DNA of 64,000 nt, from contig CM051459.1 in assembly GCA_028095005.1 (NCBI GenBank), forward strand, positions 257,844,229-257,908,228, written 5' to 3'. Of the stretch, positions 36,427 to 47,921 are shown in pieces; positions within the stretch are counted from its first letter, which is position 1; each line of letters opens with the position of its first letter. The notes beneath the pieces are model-generated. The model made no database searches and was not told the origin of the DNA. It was given only the letters and a program-made list of their open reading frames with translations. The position numbers and the translations under genes were made by a program. Source of the stretch: Rhynchospora pubera (Eukaryota; Streptophyta; Magnoliopsida; Poales; Cyperaceae).

Positions 36427-37948
36427 TGATCGGAGGTAAAACCTAGGTCAAATTAAACCTCAATTTAATCTAATGCAATATAGCTTGAGGATCGAATCCA
36501 CAGGGACGATTGTTCTAAACTTTGGACTTTAAGTAATTTAGTTCAATTGATCTAGGGGTAAACAAGTCAAAAAGTTGGTTAATTAATTAAAAGTAATAAA
36601 TTTAAACTAAAGAAATTAATTTAAAACTCTAATTAATATCTAAATTACTCTAAAAATTAAGGTAAAGATCTAAACTCGAATTAAGGACTTAAACTAGGGT
36701 CAATTGATCGGGTTCCACTTCCAGGCACTATCCTGGCGGGTCGACAGGATTCCTGGCGGGTCGCCAGAACAGTACGACAATTCAGTTTAATTAGTTTCTA
36801 AGCTCTCTAAGTTCAGGTTTTTGGCTTAAACTCTGGTCCAAATACTAACTCTCGTTCTTGATTTGGTATTACTAAGTTTTAACCTCTAAACCTCCCTAAA
36901 AATCTAAGTTTCAACTCTCGTTTCTTGGCTTAAGTTTTAGGGTTTGCTTATACAATTCGGTAGGATATCCTATATCTCTCGATCTTAGGAGGGAATAAAC
37001 CTCTCGGCTAAGTTCCGGTTTCACCTTTTGGGTATACTAACTATCCTATGGTTTGAGAACACAAATTGTTTTGAGATTAGGGTTCTATTTGCTTATCTAC
37101 GAGGTCAGGCCTAACCAAGTGAGCAAACCTTCAAATCAATCCAATTCAATTCACAATTTCAGCAATTAAACTCAAGTAAAGCAAAGTAACTTAGAAAAAT
37201 TAGAAAACTAAATCAAACTTTATTAATCTACCAAGTCATGGTTCCCTACAATTACCCCTAAACTAAACTACTCACTAAAAGTCATACTAAACATAAAGAT
37301 AAAAGGTTTCAGCAACCTAAACATCAAAAGACAGAAAATAGAGAAAGTTTACAACAAGAAACAACAGCAAACAACTCTCAGCTTGTCTTCTGGCGGGTCG
37401 CCTGAATTCCTGGCGGGTCGACAGGAGGCAGCTGGGTGGAAATTCTGCTATCTTCTCTTGATTTCTCTCTCTCTAAACTGACATGTCCTTTTCTGGAGCT
37501 CTTCCTATGTTTAAATAGCTCTCAAAGGCGGTTCCCATAGGTGGAGATCATGTCTGGCTCATCCAAGAATAGAGAAAGTGCTCTGCCAGAAATATCTCTC
37601 CAAATTGGGCAGGTCGGTTTATGTCAGGCGGGGTCGACAGGAATCCTGGCGGGTCGCCTGAATTCCTGGCGGGTCGACAGAAATCCTGGCGGGTCGCCAG
37701 AACAGGGGACTTGTCTGGTTTGACCCTGTTCCTTTGCTCCAGTCGCTTGGACCCTGATTTGCTCCGCTTGAACTCTGCCTTGGGCCCAATTTTGCTCCAA
37801 ATCATCACTGAACCTGAAATTAGACAAGGGCAAATAGCAGTACCATATTTCTAACCTAATATTGCATTAAATCTAACTAAAACACAAACATTTAATTGAA
37901 ATCAAGGCCTAAAAGGGTTGAATATTTCGATGTGAAATCCGCTTATGA
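36427..37948 (-). repeat. 3' LTR of the outer Athila-type element (complete, about 1522 bp)
   Basis: The plus strand starts TGATCGGAGGTAAAACC and ends AAATCCGCTTATGA; in the right LTR the end reads AAATCCGCCTATCA. Terminal inverted TGATcGG/CCgATCA ends fit an LTR. It contains seven copies of the CTGGCGGGTC motif. A 25-bp segment near 37738 is absent from the 5' LTR copy, between short TTTGCTCC repeats. Confidence 0.85.
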
Positions 37949-39348
37949 AATCTCCCCAAACTTAAACTTGCTTGTCCCTAAGCAACAATTCAAACTTAGA
38001 AAGATAGTTTAGGACTTAATTGCAATTCAATGGTTGGTGTCCTAAGTCTAAGAAGGGTCCTTAGCATAATTAACATCAAAACTTGAGCAATTTCAAAATT
38101 GAGCATGTCAAAATAATTTTTCAAAATCCAATTTCAACCAATTTTAGTCCAAATGACCATGACTTTATACAAACAATTCTCAAAACAATTAACCCTCATT
38201 GATCATGACTTTCCCTGTTTTTCTTTAATCCCAATCGGTTTTTAAGTTCCTAAAATTTGCATTATCAATCAAGACACGGTATCACACCCTCCCATCACAA
38301 ACGTTAGCCCAACAAATTCAAACAAGCAAGAGTTAAGACAATTTCACCTTTACAATTTAAACTTAAAGATACATTTTGCTCCTGGAGCAAGGAGATTTTT
38401 CCCGAGGCGGAGAAGTCAGCCAGATAAAAGCGGATTTAACTTTAGAGGATTTTTCCTCTTTATTTTTTTTTTATACCATGAATCTCTTTCTGTTTCTTAC
38501 CCATGGTTTATGGAGTTCTTTTAATCCGCTAGTACCTATAGCTTCCTACAGTGTCCATGGCACTGCACCACTTTTTAGTTCCCCTTTTTATTTTGTTTTT
38601 GGATTTTCTGATTTTTTTTTATAACATTAAACTTAAAAACATTGTGACATTTCATTAACTCTTGCTAAACATCCTTTGTTGAATCTCGATTTTGTGTTGC
38701 AAGAATCGATCTAAGGGCATTTCGGGTATTCAATTTAAATGTGGATGCCTAATAAACCGAAATCTTGAATTTCAATGCAAACTTTAAAATCTTAAAACTC
38801 AATTGAACTTAAAGAACTACGAGACAAGTCATGCTCAATGCTTTTCAATTGCTTTTAATCCTTGAGTGCATTAAGTTAGGTCAAACTCAAATCCAGATTT
38901 TCAAATTTCAATTTCAAGACATGTTCATTTCTTAATTTGCTCAAACTTCAATCCTAATTATTGCTAATTATCTCCTTAAACTATCTAAATGCAAATTATA
39001 TGAATTAACCATGCAATATATACAAAACTAAATGAAAAACGCTCAAAACAAGATTTCAGGCGATCCCGCCAGGATCCTGGTGGGTCCGCTTGAATTTGTC
39101 CCGAGAGTAATGCAAAGGGATTTATTCCTGGCGGGTCGCCAGAAATGGTCCCGAGAGAGTACAATCCTACATGAAATGATGCAATTTCCTAGATACATGT
39201 GCATTTCCATCAAATTTCCAAATTTCTCTCTCCAAACTTGTTCAATTGCATCCAACAAACACAAACAAACAGAATTTAAAAGAGGAAAATAAGAGAAAAG
39301 TGAAAGATACTCACAAATTGTCGTGCCGAACCAATCGGTCACCAAATC
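37949..39348 (-). other. 3' non-coding spacer of the outer element, with polypurine tract
   Basis: In element sense AAGTTTGGGGAGATT (37963-37949) directly precedes the LTR and is the likely polypurine tract. The rest is AT-rich spacer between the ORF at 39349 and the LTR, with one cassette at 39129 and a diverged one at 39075. A plus-strand open frame at 38376-38624 has no recognisable features. Confidence 0.6.
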
Positions 39349-40863
39349 TCACTGAGGCGGTGGAGGCGGTGGTTGTCCATAGATCGGGAAGAACCAGTCA
39401 TACATCTCGTTCACCCGTCCACGAGCCACCTCATTCTCTCTTTCATGCTGGAGGAGGAGGTTGATGTCTCGCCTTTCCTCCGCTTGTTCCCTTTCAATTG
39501 CATCGCACTTGTCGCTTATTCTCCTCCCTAGCTCGATCGATTCGTTTGAGAGACGAGCTAGGTTGTTCAAACTAGCACAAAGAGATGCATAGCTGAACTC
39601 TTCTTGTGGCGGTGCATAGGAAGATGAACCTCCCGCATCAAACCCTCCTTGTGGCATGGCATAGGGCGACATTTGGTACGGTGGCATCCCGTAATGGTCA
39701 AACGGCTGCGGCCCTTGCTCTTCCTCTTGCATCGGTTCTTGCGGTGGTGGTTGCATAGGAGCATCAGGTATGTCCGCTCCTTGGTCGGGTTCAGGTAGTA
39801 ACCATGTGTATCGGTCCCCAAACCTGAAATTGTCATTAAGTGGCAATGGCACGAGTTTTCTAACTTCATTCTTCCACGCCCAAGGTCCATCATCTGGACC
39901 AACTAAGAACCCAATCTGCCTCAAGTACTTTGCATCCATGAGAGAAGGAGCAGTACACTCGGTCAGATCCTCAAGTCGTGCCAAAGAGATACCATTCATT
40001 TCAGCCAGATAGGTCACATACCCCCCAATAGTAACTTGTCCTTCTCCCTTCCTCCTCAACTTCGCAATTCCTTCCCAGTACTTCATCATCATTACTCCCA
40101 AATCCAGCTTGGGGTAATTTGCCACACCGTACAGCATCCGTGTCATCATCATAAATTCTTCCTTTCTAATCTTCGAAGAAGACTCTCCTCTTGCAAACAA
40201 GGTGTTGCCAAGAGCCCTCTGTATCATCCGAATGACAGGATGCTGGATGAACTTCCCCTTCGGTTGCTCTCCCGCTTTACCCGTGTCTCCAGAAATCTGC
40301 CCCCAAAGATTGCTTGAGTATTTTCCCTTGTAATCTCCACCGGGCGTGAATCCCATGTACTCGCACAATTCTAGGGCATCCGTCTCATAGTCGGTATCAA
40401 GGAGACGGTACTTCATCACAAACACCTCATCCTCTTCTTGAACGGACAAAGAGGCTAGAAACTCAACCGTGAGCCTCTTATATGCGGGCCTCTTGATGTC
40501 CCAGAACTTCCTCATAATTCCCTCTTTTTCAGTTATAGCCAGAAACTGTTCCAAAATCCCTATCTTCTCCAGAATGTCGAGGTCTACGGCTCGGGTGTTC
40601 TCAATCCTCTTGCTGCTGAAATATGCTATGGCATCGGCCATCTTCTGTGAGTCAGCAATGATTGGCCCGACCACATCCTCTTCTTCTTCCATGTATTCGG
40701 ATCCGGACTGAGAAGCGGAGCGGGTCGCGGATTGAGAGGTTTCGGAACTTGATGGTGAAGGGGTAGGATCATGGGTTCTCTTCCGCGAGGAACTAGCACC
40801 GGTAACAGCGGAGCGGAGGCGCTTTGCCATGCTACCGATGGTAGGGTTCTTGGCACGAGGCAT
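39349..40863 (-). CDS. Athila ORF-1-type protein, intact 504-residue frame after pol
   Basis: A complete ATG-to-stop frame on the element's sense strand, downstream of integrase, where Athila elements carry their extra (env-position) ORF. It starts MPRAKNPTIGSMAKRLRS, with a basic, serine/threonine-rich N-terminus that could hold a nuclear signal. It has an acidic patch (YMEEEEDVVG), then the family-like block from DLDILEKIGILEQF through RPAYKRLTVEFLASL to CEYMGFTPGG, and ends in a glutamine/proline-rich tail finishing PPPPPPQ. I see no signal peptide or membrane segment, so an envelope role is not supported. The similarity to plant ATHILA ORF-1 proteins is from memory of the family; function is unknown. 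It is uninterrupted although gag-pol of the same element has several lesions. Confidence 0.7.
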   Translation of the reverse strand: MPRAKNPTIGSMAKRLRSAVTGASSSRKRTHDPTPSPSSSETSQSATRSASQSGSEYMEEEEDVVGPIIADSQKMADAIAYFSSKRIENTRAVDLDILEKIGILEQFLAITEKEGIMRKFWDIKRPAYKRLTVEFLASLSVQEEDEVFVMKYRLLDTDYETDALELCEYMGFTPGGDYKGKYSSNLWGQISGDTGKAGEQPKGKFIQHPVIRMIQRALGNTLFARGESSSKIRKEEFMMMTRMLYGVANYPKLDLGVMMMKYWEGIAKLRRKGEGQVTIGGYVTYLAEMNGISLARLEDLTECTAPSLMDAKYLRQIGFLVGPDDGPWAWKNEVRKLVPLPLNDNFRFGDRYTWLLPEPDQGADIPDAPMQPPPQEPMQEEEQGPQPFDHYGMPPYQMSPYAMPQGGFDAGGSSSYAPPQEEFSYASLCASLNNLARLSNESIELGRRISDKCDAIEREQAEERRDINLLLQHERENEVARGRVNEMYDWFFPIYGQPPPPPPQ

Positions 40864-41809
40864 GACTGAATAGGGCTAGGGCTTAGCTTTCAGGAAAGTT
40901 TCTGGCGGGTCGCCTGAATTCCTGGCGGGTCGCCAGAAATTGTTTGGAAATGAGGGTGTTTCGGGACAGATCCTGGCGGGTCGCCTGGTTTTCTGGCGGG
41001 TCGCCAGAAACTGGGTTGGTACGGGTTTTTGCGGTTTTTTGAAAAATTTATGGTACCGGAGGGTTTTCGCGAGTTGAACAAGTGAAAATTGAGAGTAGGA
41101 AAGGGGTTACCTTGGAAATCGAAGCGAAACAGCGAAGGTTCGAGAGAGAGAGACGGGTTAGTGGTGCCGTGACGAAATCCGAGAGAGAGGGTCGAAATTG
41201 AAGGCACGAGAGTGTTCTCGGCGGCGAGGAGACGCGAGAGATGGTCTCCGTTCGTCGAGAGGTGGTCGGAAGCGGCGGCTCGCGTGGTGCGCTAGGGTTT
41301 CGGCGGGTCCGATCGAAAGAGGAAGAGAGAGAGTCGAAAGAGAGGGAAGGAGGGGTCGGGTAGGAAGAGAGAGAGGGAGAGAGAGAGGGGTTTAGTGGGT
41401 TGAGTCAGTTACTAAACGCGTAACGGGTCAAACGGGTCGCAACGTGGGTCAGTTATTTGGGTTTTTGCCGACATTGGTTCTGGCGGGTCGCCGGGAATCG
41501 TCCCGACAGCCTCCATTTTCACCTCTTCTTCTGGCGGGTCGCCAGGAATCATCCTGAGAGCCATGTTTTTGCCCTTTTCTCTGGCGGGTCCGCCTGGATG
41601 CATTTTTCACCTAAATCAACCACAGAATAAACCATTTAAACCCTAATTTTTTTGTATTTTTCGTATTTTCTAATTTTTTTGTGTTTTCTAAATTTTTTTT
41701 CATCGCAAGTAAAAATTGAAATAAAATAAATCATAAAATTTTAAAATAAAACCCTTGGGTTGCCTCCCAAGAAGCGCTCGTTTAAGGTCTCGAGCTCGAC
41801 CCCTCATAT
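40864..41809 (-). other. Spacer between integrase and the ORF-1-type frame
   Basis: It contains seven cassette copies, a GA-rich microsatellite-like tract (about 41300-41392) and, at 41757-41783, the complement of GCGCTTCTTGGGAGGCAACCC. The same motif recurs in the nested element at 49926-49948, so it is conserved between the two relatives. Confidence 0.6.
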
Positions 41810-43110
41810 CTACGTCTCTTCGGGTCTCGGATCAACTAGTGATTTCGAGACCAATTCTTCCTTCTCTTGTCCTTGGATGTAAAGCTTGAGGCGCTGCCCA
41901 TTCACAGTAAAGTAGCTCCCATCATTTCCCCATAGCTCAACTGCTCCATATGGATAGACCTTCTTCACTCGAAACGGTCCAGACCATCTCGATTTAAGCT
42001 TTCCTGGAAATAGTCTCAACCTTGAATTGAAGAGTAGGACCATATCTCCCTCTTTGAGCACTCTCCGTTGGATATGTTTATCGTGTCATTTCTTTGTTCG
42101 CTCCTTGTACAACCGAGCATTCTCATAGGCATCCAAACGGATCTCATCTAACTCATGCAAATCCAGAATTCGCTTCTCTCCTGCAGCTTGTGCATCCCAA
42201 TTGATTGTCTTGACTGCCCAATAAGCCTTGTGCTCTAGTTCCACCGGTAAATGACAAGCCTTGCCATAGATCAACTTGGAAGGACTCATCCCTATTGGAG
42301 TTTTGTAAGCAGTCCGATATGCCCATAGTGCTTCATCTAGCTTCAATGCCCAATCCTTCCTCGTGCTATCCACCGTCTTTTGCAAAATATTCTTGATCTC
42401 TCTATTTGACACCTCAACTTGACCACTGGTTTGTGGATGATAAGGTGTAGCAACCTTGTGAGTAACACCATATTTTCTCAAAAGATTATCAAACTGTCGA
42501 TTTATGAAATGCTTTCCTCCATCGCTTATGACAACTCTTGGAATCCCAAATCGGGGAAAGATTACCTTATTGAAGAGCTTCTTTACCGTGGCTGAGTCAG
42601 CATGCTTGTTTGGAATTGTTTCTACCCATTTGGACACGTAATCAACAGTTACAAGGATGAATTCATACCCAAGGGATGACGAAAATGGTCCCATGAAGTC
42701 CACTCCCCAAACATCAAATATCTCAACTTCAAGCACCGGATTTTGAGGCATTTGTTGTCTTTGAGAAATGTTACCCGCCCTTTGGCATTGATCACACTTG
42801 AGAACAAAGGCTCTTGCATCCTTGAAAATTGATGGCCAATAGAAACCGGATTGAAGCACCTTCGAGGCGGTTTTGTCGGTGGAAGCATGTCCTCCATAAG
42901 CGGATGAATGGCATTGGTAAAGAATATCTTCAACTTCCTCTAAGGGCACGCATCTTCGAAACATACCATCTACTCCTCTCTTCCACAAGAACGGGTCATC
43001 CCAATAGTAATACTTCGAATCGGCTCGGAACTTCTTGAATTGCTGGGACGAGTATCCATGAGGCTTGATTCCGCTCGCCAGAAAATTCGCAAAGTCTGCA
43101 TACCAAGGTA
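41810..43110 (-). pseudogene. Integrase region of the outer element (frame broken)
   Basis: In element sense the integrase frame opens near 43110, one frame away from the RT ORF, and runs to a TGA at 42088-42086. It then resumes in the same frame to 41810. Visible parts: the His/Cys zinc-binding region (HSSAYGGH... KCDQCQRAG), the catalytic core with Asp in VWGVDFMGPF, Asp in VISDGGKHF and Glu in SGQVEVSNREIKN, and after the stop a C-terminal segment (GDMVLLFNSRLRLFPGKLKS, RWSGPFRV). The stop replaces a position where relatives have tryptophan, so a G-to-A change is likely. The upstream frame change is beside a cassette copy at 43111. Confidence 0.85.
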
Positions 43111-44912
43111 CTCTGGCGGGTCCGCCTGGATCCTGGCGGGTCGCCTGGAGGTGGATTCGCCTGGCTGGTCCGTCTGGATGAATTCTGGCGGGTCGCCAGA
43201 AATTCTGCCGAGAGCAGCTGCTCGCCTAGTAAATCATCGTTTATGGGCAACAATTGGTCCTCTGTCTTCTCCACTTGAATCCTAGACAAATGATCTGCAA
43301 CTAGATTCTCCGTGCCCTTCTTGTCTTTGATTTCTATGTCGAATTCTTGAAGTGAGAGCACCCATCGGATCAAGCGGGGTTTGGTGTCCTTTTTAGTCAC
43401 GATATACTTGATGGCAGCATGGTCGGTATAGACAATCACTTTTGATCCAACAAGATACGATTTGAATTTGTCCAATGCATACACTATGGAAAGCAACTCC
43501 TTTTCGGTGGTGGTATACTTCACTTGAGCCGCATCTAAGACTTTGCTTGCATAGTATATGGCATAAGGTTTCTTGTCACGCCTCTGTCCCAAAACTGCAC
43601 CGATCGCATAATCACTTGCATCGCACATCAACTCAAAAGGTAATGTCCAATCGGGCGGTTGGAGAATGGGTGCTACCACCAAAGCTTCCTTAATCCTGCG
43701 AAAAGCATCAACACAATCATCATCAAAGTCAAATTCAACATCCTTCATAGTGAGATTAGTTAATGGTTTTGCAATTTTAGAGAAATCTTTAATGAACCGC
43801 CGGTAAAAACCGGCATGACCCAAGAAGCTTCGAATGTCTCTAACGCATGTTGGCTGCCTCAATTTCTCAATGACTTCCACTTTCGCTTTGTCAACCGAAA
43901 TTCCTTGAGACGAAATCACGTGGCCAAGTACCACCCCCTCGCGAACCATAAAGTGACATTTCTCCCAATTCAACACTAGATTCACCTCTTCACACCGCTT
44001 CAACACCTTCACCAAGTTGGCTAAGCAATGATCGAAGGTTGTACCATAGACCGAAAAATCATCCATGAAAACTTCCATGTCTTTCTCAATGAAATCGGAG
44101 AATATCGCCATCATAGCTCTTTGGAAAGTGGCTGGGGCGTTACACAACCCAAATGGCATCCTTCGGTAAGCATAGGTACCATATGGGCATGTAAAGGTTG
44201 TCTTCTCTTGGTCGCTTGGATGAATGGGGATTTGGAAGAACCCAGAATACCCATCCAAATAGCAGAAATAGGAATGATTGGCTAGTCTCTCCAAGAGTTG
44301 ATCAACAAATGGAAGGGAAAAATGGTCTTTTCTCGTGGCGGTGTTGAGCTTTCGATAATCAATGAACATCCTCCAATCCGTGACCACTCGGGTTTGGATT
44401 AACTCATTCTTGTCGTTCTTCACCACCGTAGTGCCTCCCTTCTTAGGCACCACATGAACCGGACTAACCCACTTGGAGTCGGAAATCGGATAAATGATCC
44501 CGGCTTCAAGTAGCTTGAGAACTTTCTTCTTCACCACCTCCTTCAAGGTTGGATTTAATCTTCTTTGATGCTCAATGGTTGGCTTGCAGTCATCTTCCAT
44601 AAGAATCCGGTGAGTACAAATGCTCGGATCTAGACCTTTCAAATCATCAATTGAGTAACCGATAGCCTTACGATGGGATCGTAATTCCTTCAAAAGTTTC
44701 TCAATTTCTTCGTTGCTTAGATGTGCACTCACTATCACTGGATATGTCTCATCAGGCCCCAGGTATTGGTACTGGAGGTTGGAGGGCAAAGGCTTCAGAT
44801 TCAACTTCGGTTGTTCAGGGCTGGCATCCTGGCGGGTCGCCAGAAACTGTCCTGAGAGCGTCAACTTCCTCTTCAGCGCCTGGTTCTTCCTCCAAACTCG
44901 CCACATAAGCAT
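42996..44912 (-). pseudogene. Reverse transcriptase / RNase H region of the outer element
   Basis: A 638-codon open stretch on the minus strand. RT motifs in order: VTDWRMFIDYRKLN, DGYSGFFQIPIHP, RMPFGLCNAPATFQ and the catalytic FMDD (EVFMDDFSVYG). RNase H follows, with LMCDASDYAIGAVL, TTTEKELLSIVYAL and VYTDHAAIKY. The frame differs by one base from the protease frame (overlap 44815-44912) and again from the integrase frame (near 43110). Cassette copies sit at both junctions: 44829, and 43111-43194 within the RNase H/integrase linker. The RT core itself shows no lesion. Classed as part of a broken polyprotein. Confidence 0.88.
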
Positions 44913-45822
44913 CCCATTCCTCCTGGTTGTCGATGGGGTAGGTATACGCTTTCGTCACCGCCGAATTGAACTCTTCTTGTACCATTTCATCAAGCAAATC
45001 CTCCATGCAACAAGTATATACTTGGTTGGGCAGCTTCATTGCTCTTTCTACTTCAAATTCGGCTGTTTCGTCTCCTACCTTCACGAGCATCTTTCCATTC
45101 CTACAATTGATAAAAATACCAGCCGTTGCTAGAAATGGTCTACCAAGAATAATAGGTACCTCGGGGTCTTCTTCCATGTCTACAATCACAAAATCGCACG
45201 GCACCACAATATCTCCAACTTGAAGTGGCACGTCTTCAACAATTCCCAAGGGCAAACGGGTTGATCGATCTGCAAGTTGTAATGTCATCCGAGTTGTCCT
45301 CAATTCTCCCACACCCAACTTGTTGAAAATAGATTCGGGCATGAGACTCACGCTCGCTCCTAAGTCTAGCAAGGCTCGCTTGATGTTTGCCTCCCCAATC
45401 TTGCACGGAATCATGAATCTCCCTGGATCCTTCAACTTCGGGGGAAGTTTCTTGGTTGATATGGATTTCCTCTCATGAGTTACAGCAATGCAAACGTCCT
45501 CTAGCTTCTTCTTGTTTGTTAGAATATCTTTTAGGAACTTAGCATAGGAGGGCATTTTGGTCAACATGTCGGTGAAGGGTATGGAGATTTGGATTTGTGA
45601 CATTATCTCCATGAACTTGCTGTATTCCTTCTCTTCCTTTGCCTTGGCTAGCCTTTGAGGATATGGAACTTCTGGCGCATAGCGGGTCTGAATCGGAGCC
45701 TTGGTCTTGTCTTTTTGAGCCTCAGGATCTTTTCTGGCGGGTCCGCCTGAATCCTGGCGGGTCGCCAGAAACTGTCCCGAGGGCTCTGTGTTCTGCGCAT
45801 TATCCTGGCGGGTCCGCCTGGA
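44815..45822 (-). pseudogene. Retropepsin-like protease region of the outer element
   Basis: In element sense this continues the gag frame after an in-frame TGA at 45825-45823 and stays open to 44815. The protease signature ALLDLGASVSLMP is present, followed by the flap and the ILGRPFLATAG region characteristic of Ty3/gypsy proteases. Two cassette copies lie in the linker between gag and protease (45735 and 45753), another at 45804, and one at the end (44829), where the reading frame must change by one base to enter RT. Confidence 0.8.
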
Positions 45823-47604
45823 TCAGTCCTGAGACCGATTCTCCGGATTCTTGGGCCCATCGTACTCCGTTCCACTCCTTAGTCGATGTGTGACGCTTTT
45901 GACTTCTCCGTTGTGGTTCACTTCAGGTTGGCTTGGAAACATCCCGGTCTTTGTTAGAGATCCTTGGCTTTGAGGGTTTGCCAATTTGCTTTGTTGAATG
46001 AGGAATTGCAAGGACTCACAAACTTGCTTCATTTCATCAAAGACCGTATGATTCCACTCCGTTTAATCTGCCATGAACTTGTCCACCAAATTCCTATGTT
46101 GCTGATAGTAACTAACTTGATTGTTATTACCTGCAGCGTTGTTGTTAGGCTTGTTTTGAGGTGGTGGTTGAGCTTGCCCCGGATTCCCGCACCCGCTTGG
46201 ATTGCCATAAGATAGCCCAGGATGGTTTCTCTTGTCTCGGTATACGTAATTCTGGGGCGCGTAGGGCGGAGGTGCCATGATTGCATTAACATCGGCTATG
46301 GGCTCGTCTCTTGCTACCAAGTGACATGCCTTTGCTGTGTGTCCTTCTTCCTCACAGAATTGACATTTATGGACCGCTTCCACGGGTTTGGTCTTCATTT
46401 CCTTCATCATTGTGGTCAAGGCGTCCAGTTGAGCTTGCAAATGGGTTGATTTGTCCACTTCTATCATCTCTCCTTTGGAATTCTTCTCTCTCACCGACCA
46501 ATTGGTTTGAGAGCTCGCCATGCTTTCGATTAGTGCCTTTGCATCCCTACACCCTAGGTCGAGAAGAGACCCACCTGCAGTTGAGTTAACACTTTGACGA
46601 GTTTGATGGTTCAAACCGTCATAGAAACTACAAATTAGTCTATCTTGGCCTATGTCATGATGAGGACACATTCTCAACAAATCTTTAAAGCGTTCCCAAG
46701 TTTCAAACAAATTTTCATCACTTTCCTGTTTAAACCCAATTATCTCCCTTACAATCGAAGTGGTTTTGATACTAGGATAGAACCTTTCCAAGAAGGCCTT
46801 GGCCAAATCATCCCAACAAGTAAACGGGTTACTATTGAAACTATTCAACCAATCCTCTGCTTGGTCTCTAAGAGAAAAAGAGAAAAGAGTTAACCAGATT
46901 ATATCGGGAGCGACTTCTTCGAGGTTGAGAGTGATGCAATTCCGAAGGAATCGCTGCAAATGCTTGTTCGCGTCTTCCGTCGGATTCCCACTAAACTGGT
47001 TCTGTTGGATAAGGGCAATGAGAGATGGGTTGAAGAATAGATCGCGAGTCCTTCGAGCTTGGGGAGGGTTGACTCCAAGTCGGACATTGTTTGCGGTTGG
47101 GGCTCTGATCTCCTTCAAAGGTCAGTTCTCCGCCGCAATCCTTGCCGCCTCCCTAGCATCATCAAGGGCTCGTTGAAGCACAGCTGGATCTACCATCAAC
47201 GGCCCGTCTCCTTCTGGACCAACAGGTGGGTTCCCGTTCAGGTCTGCCATTGGTTTCGCGTCGTCGGTGTCTTTCGAACCTTCCTCAGAATGGTTTCTGG
47301 CGGGTCCGCCTGAATCCTGGCGGGTCGCCTGGAATTGTCCTGACGGTTGATTCGCAAGCTGAGCTGATGGATTTCGCCTTCCTCGTTGGTAAACCAGCAA
47401 GGGAGTCGAAATAGGTGATGAAGTCGAAGTTGTGGCCTCCTTGGCTTCTATTTGGTCTCCCGGAAAACGAACGGTTTGGGAAACAAACGAAGCGGAAGGT
47501 CGGGGTGTCTCGTCGCTCTTGGCTTGGCTCCTCGTAAAGTACTTGCACTCGCTTGCGGGTTGAGGTTGCTTAGACTTCTTCTTCCCGGCTAGCGTGTACT
47601 CCTA
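45823..47604 (-). pseudogene. gag region of the outer element, interrupted by stops
   Basis: The frame is open from about 47601 down to 45823, except for a TGA at 47124-47122 and a TAA at 46065-46063; it ends at a TGA at 45825-45823. Content: a variable N-terminus with two cassette copies (47298, 47317), the gag core (NPSLIALIQQNQFSGNP, DQAEDWLNSF, AFLERFYP, ETWERFKDLL), and a CCHC zinc knuckle, CQFCEEEGHTAKAC. All three stops can be reached by a C-to-T change from CGA or CAA. There is no ATG at the start. A pyrimidine-rich TTTGTAG just upstream (about 47605) resembles a splice acceptor, so the natural start may be spliced on. Confidence 0.85.
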
Positions 47605-47677
47605 CAAACAAAGAAACAAGAGGAAAAGACAAAAGATCAATAAAACTTAATTACCTAAACATTAAATTTAGTCATCA

Positions 47678-47695
47678 TCCCCGGCAACGGCGCCA
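47678..47695 (-). other. Primer-binding site, complementary to tRNA-Asp 3' end
   Basis: The plus strand reads TCCCCGGCAACGGCGCCA, which equals the 3' end of plant tRNA-Asp with CCA. On the minus strand it is therefore an 18-nt primer site starting TGGCGCC, four bases inside the LTR boundary. tRNA-Asp priming is typical of Athila elements. Confidence 0.85.
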
Positions 47696-47699
47696 AATT

Positions 47700-47921
47700 T
47701 GATCGGAGGTAAAACCTAGGTCAAATTAAACCTCAATCTAATCTAATGCAATATAGCTTGAGGATCGAATCCACAGGGACGGTTGTTCTAAACTTTGGAT
47801 TTTAAGTAATTTAGTTCAATTGATCTAGGGGTAAACAAGTCAAAAAGTTGGTTAATTAATTAAAAGTAATAAATTTAAACTAAAGAAATTAATTAAAAAC
47901 TCTAATTAATATCTAAATTAC
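47700..47921 (-). repeat. 5' LTR of the outer element, inner fragment
   Basis: It matches 36427-36653 of the 3' LTR with four substitutions in about 222 bases by eye. It stops abruptly at 47921, where another LTR begins (TGATCGGCGGATTTCA). About 807 bp of LTR equivalent to 36654-37460 is not found on either side of the nested DNA. Confidence 0.8.

Noticed and set aside
38376..38624. Hydrophobic plus-strand open frame
   Set aside because: It is antisense in the 3' spacer of the retrotransposon and owes its composition to T-runs; no supporting features.
39349..40863. A viral-type envelope protein
   Set aside because: The position after pol suggests it, but there is no signal peptide, membrane segment or cysteine pattern; it resembles Athila ORF-1 proteins instead.
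43040..47313. Several plus-strand frames opposite gag-pol
   Set aside because: They are shadows of the minus-strand coding sequence; cassette copies are open in several frames and inflate them.
36732..47330. CRISPR-like short repeats
   Set aside because: Spacing is irregular, the host is a plant, and the copies lie within a retrotransposon.
47678..47695. tRNA-Asp-like sequence
   Set aside because: Only the 3' terminal 18 nt match, next to an LTR, so it is the primer-binding site and not a tRNA gene.
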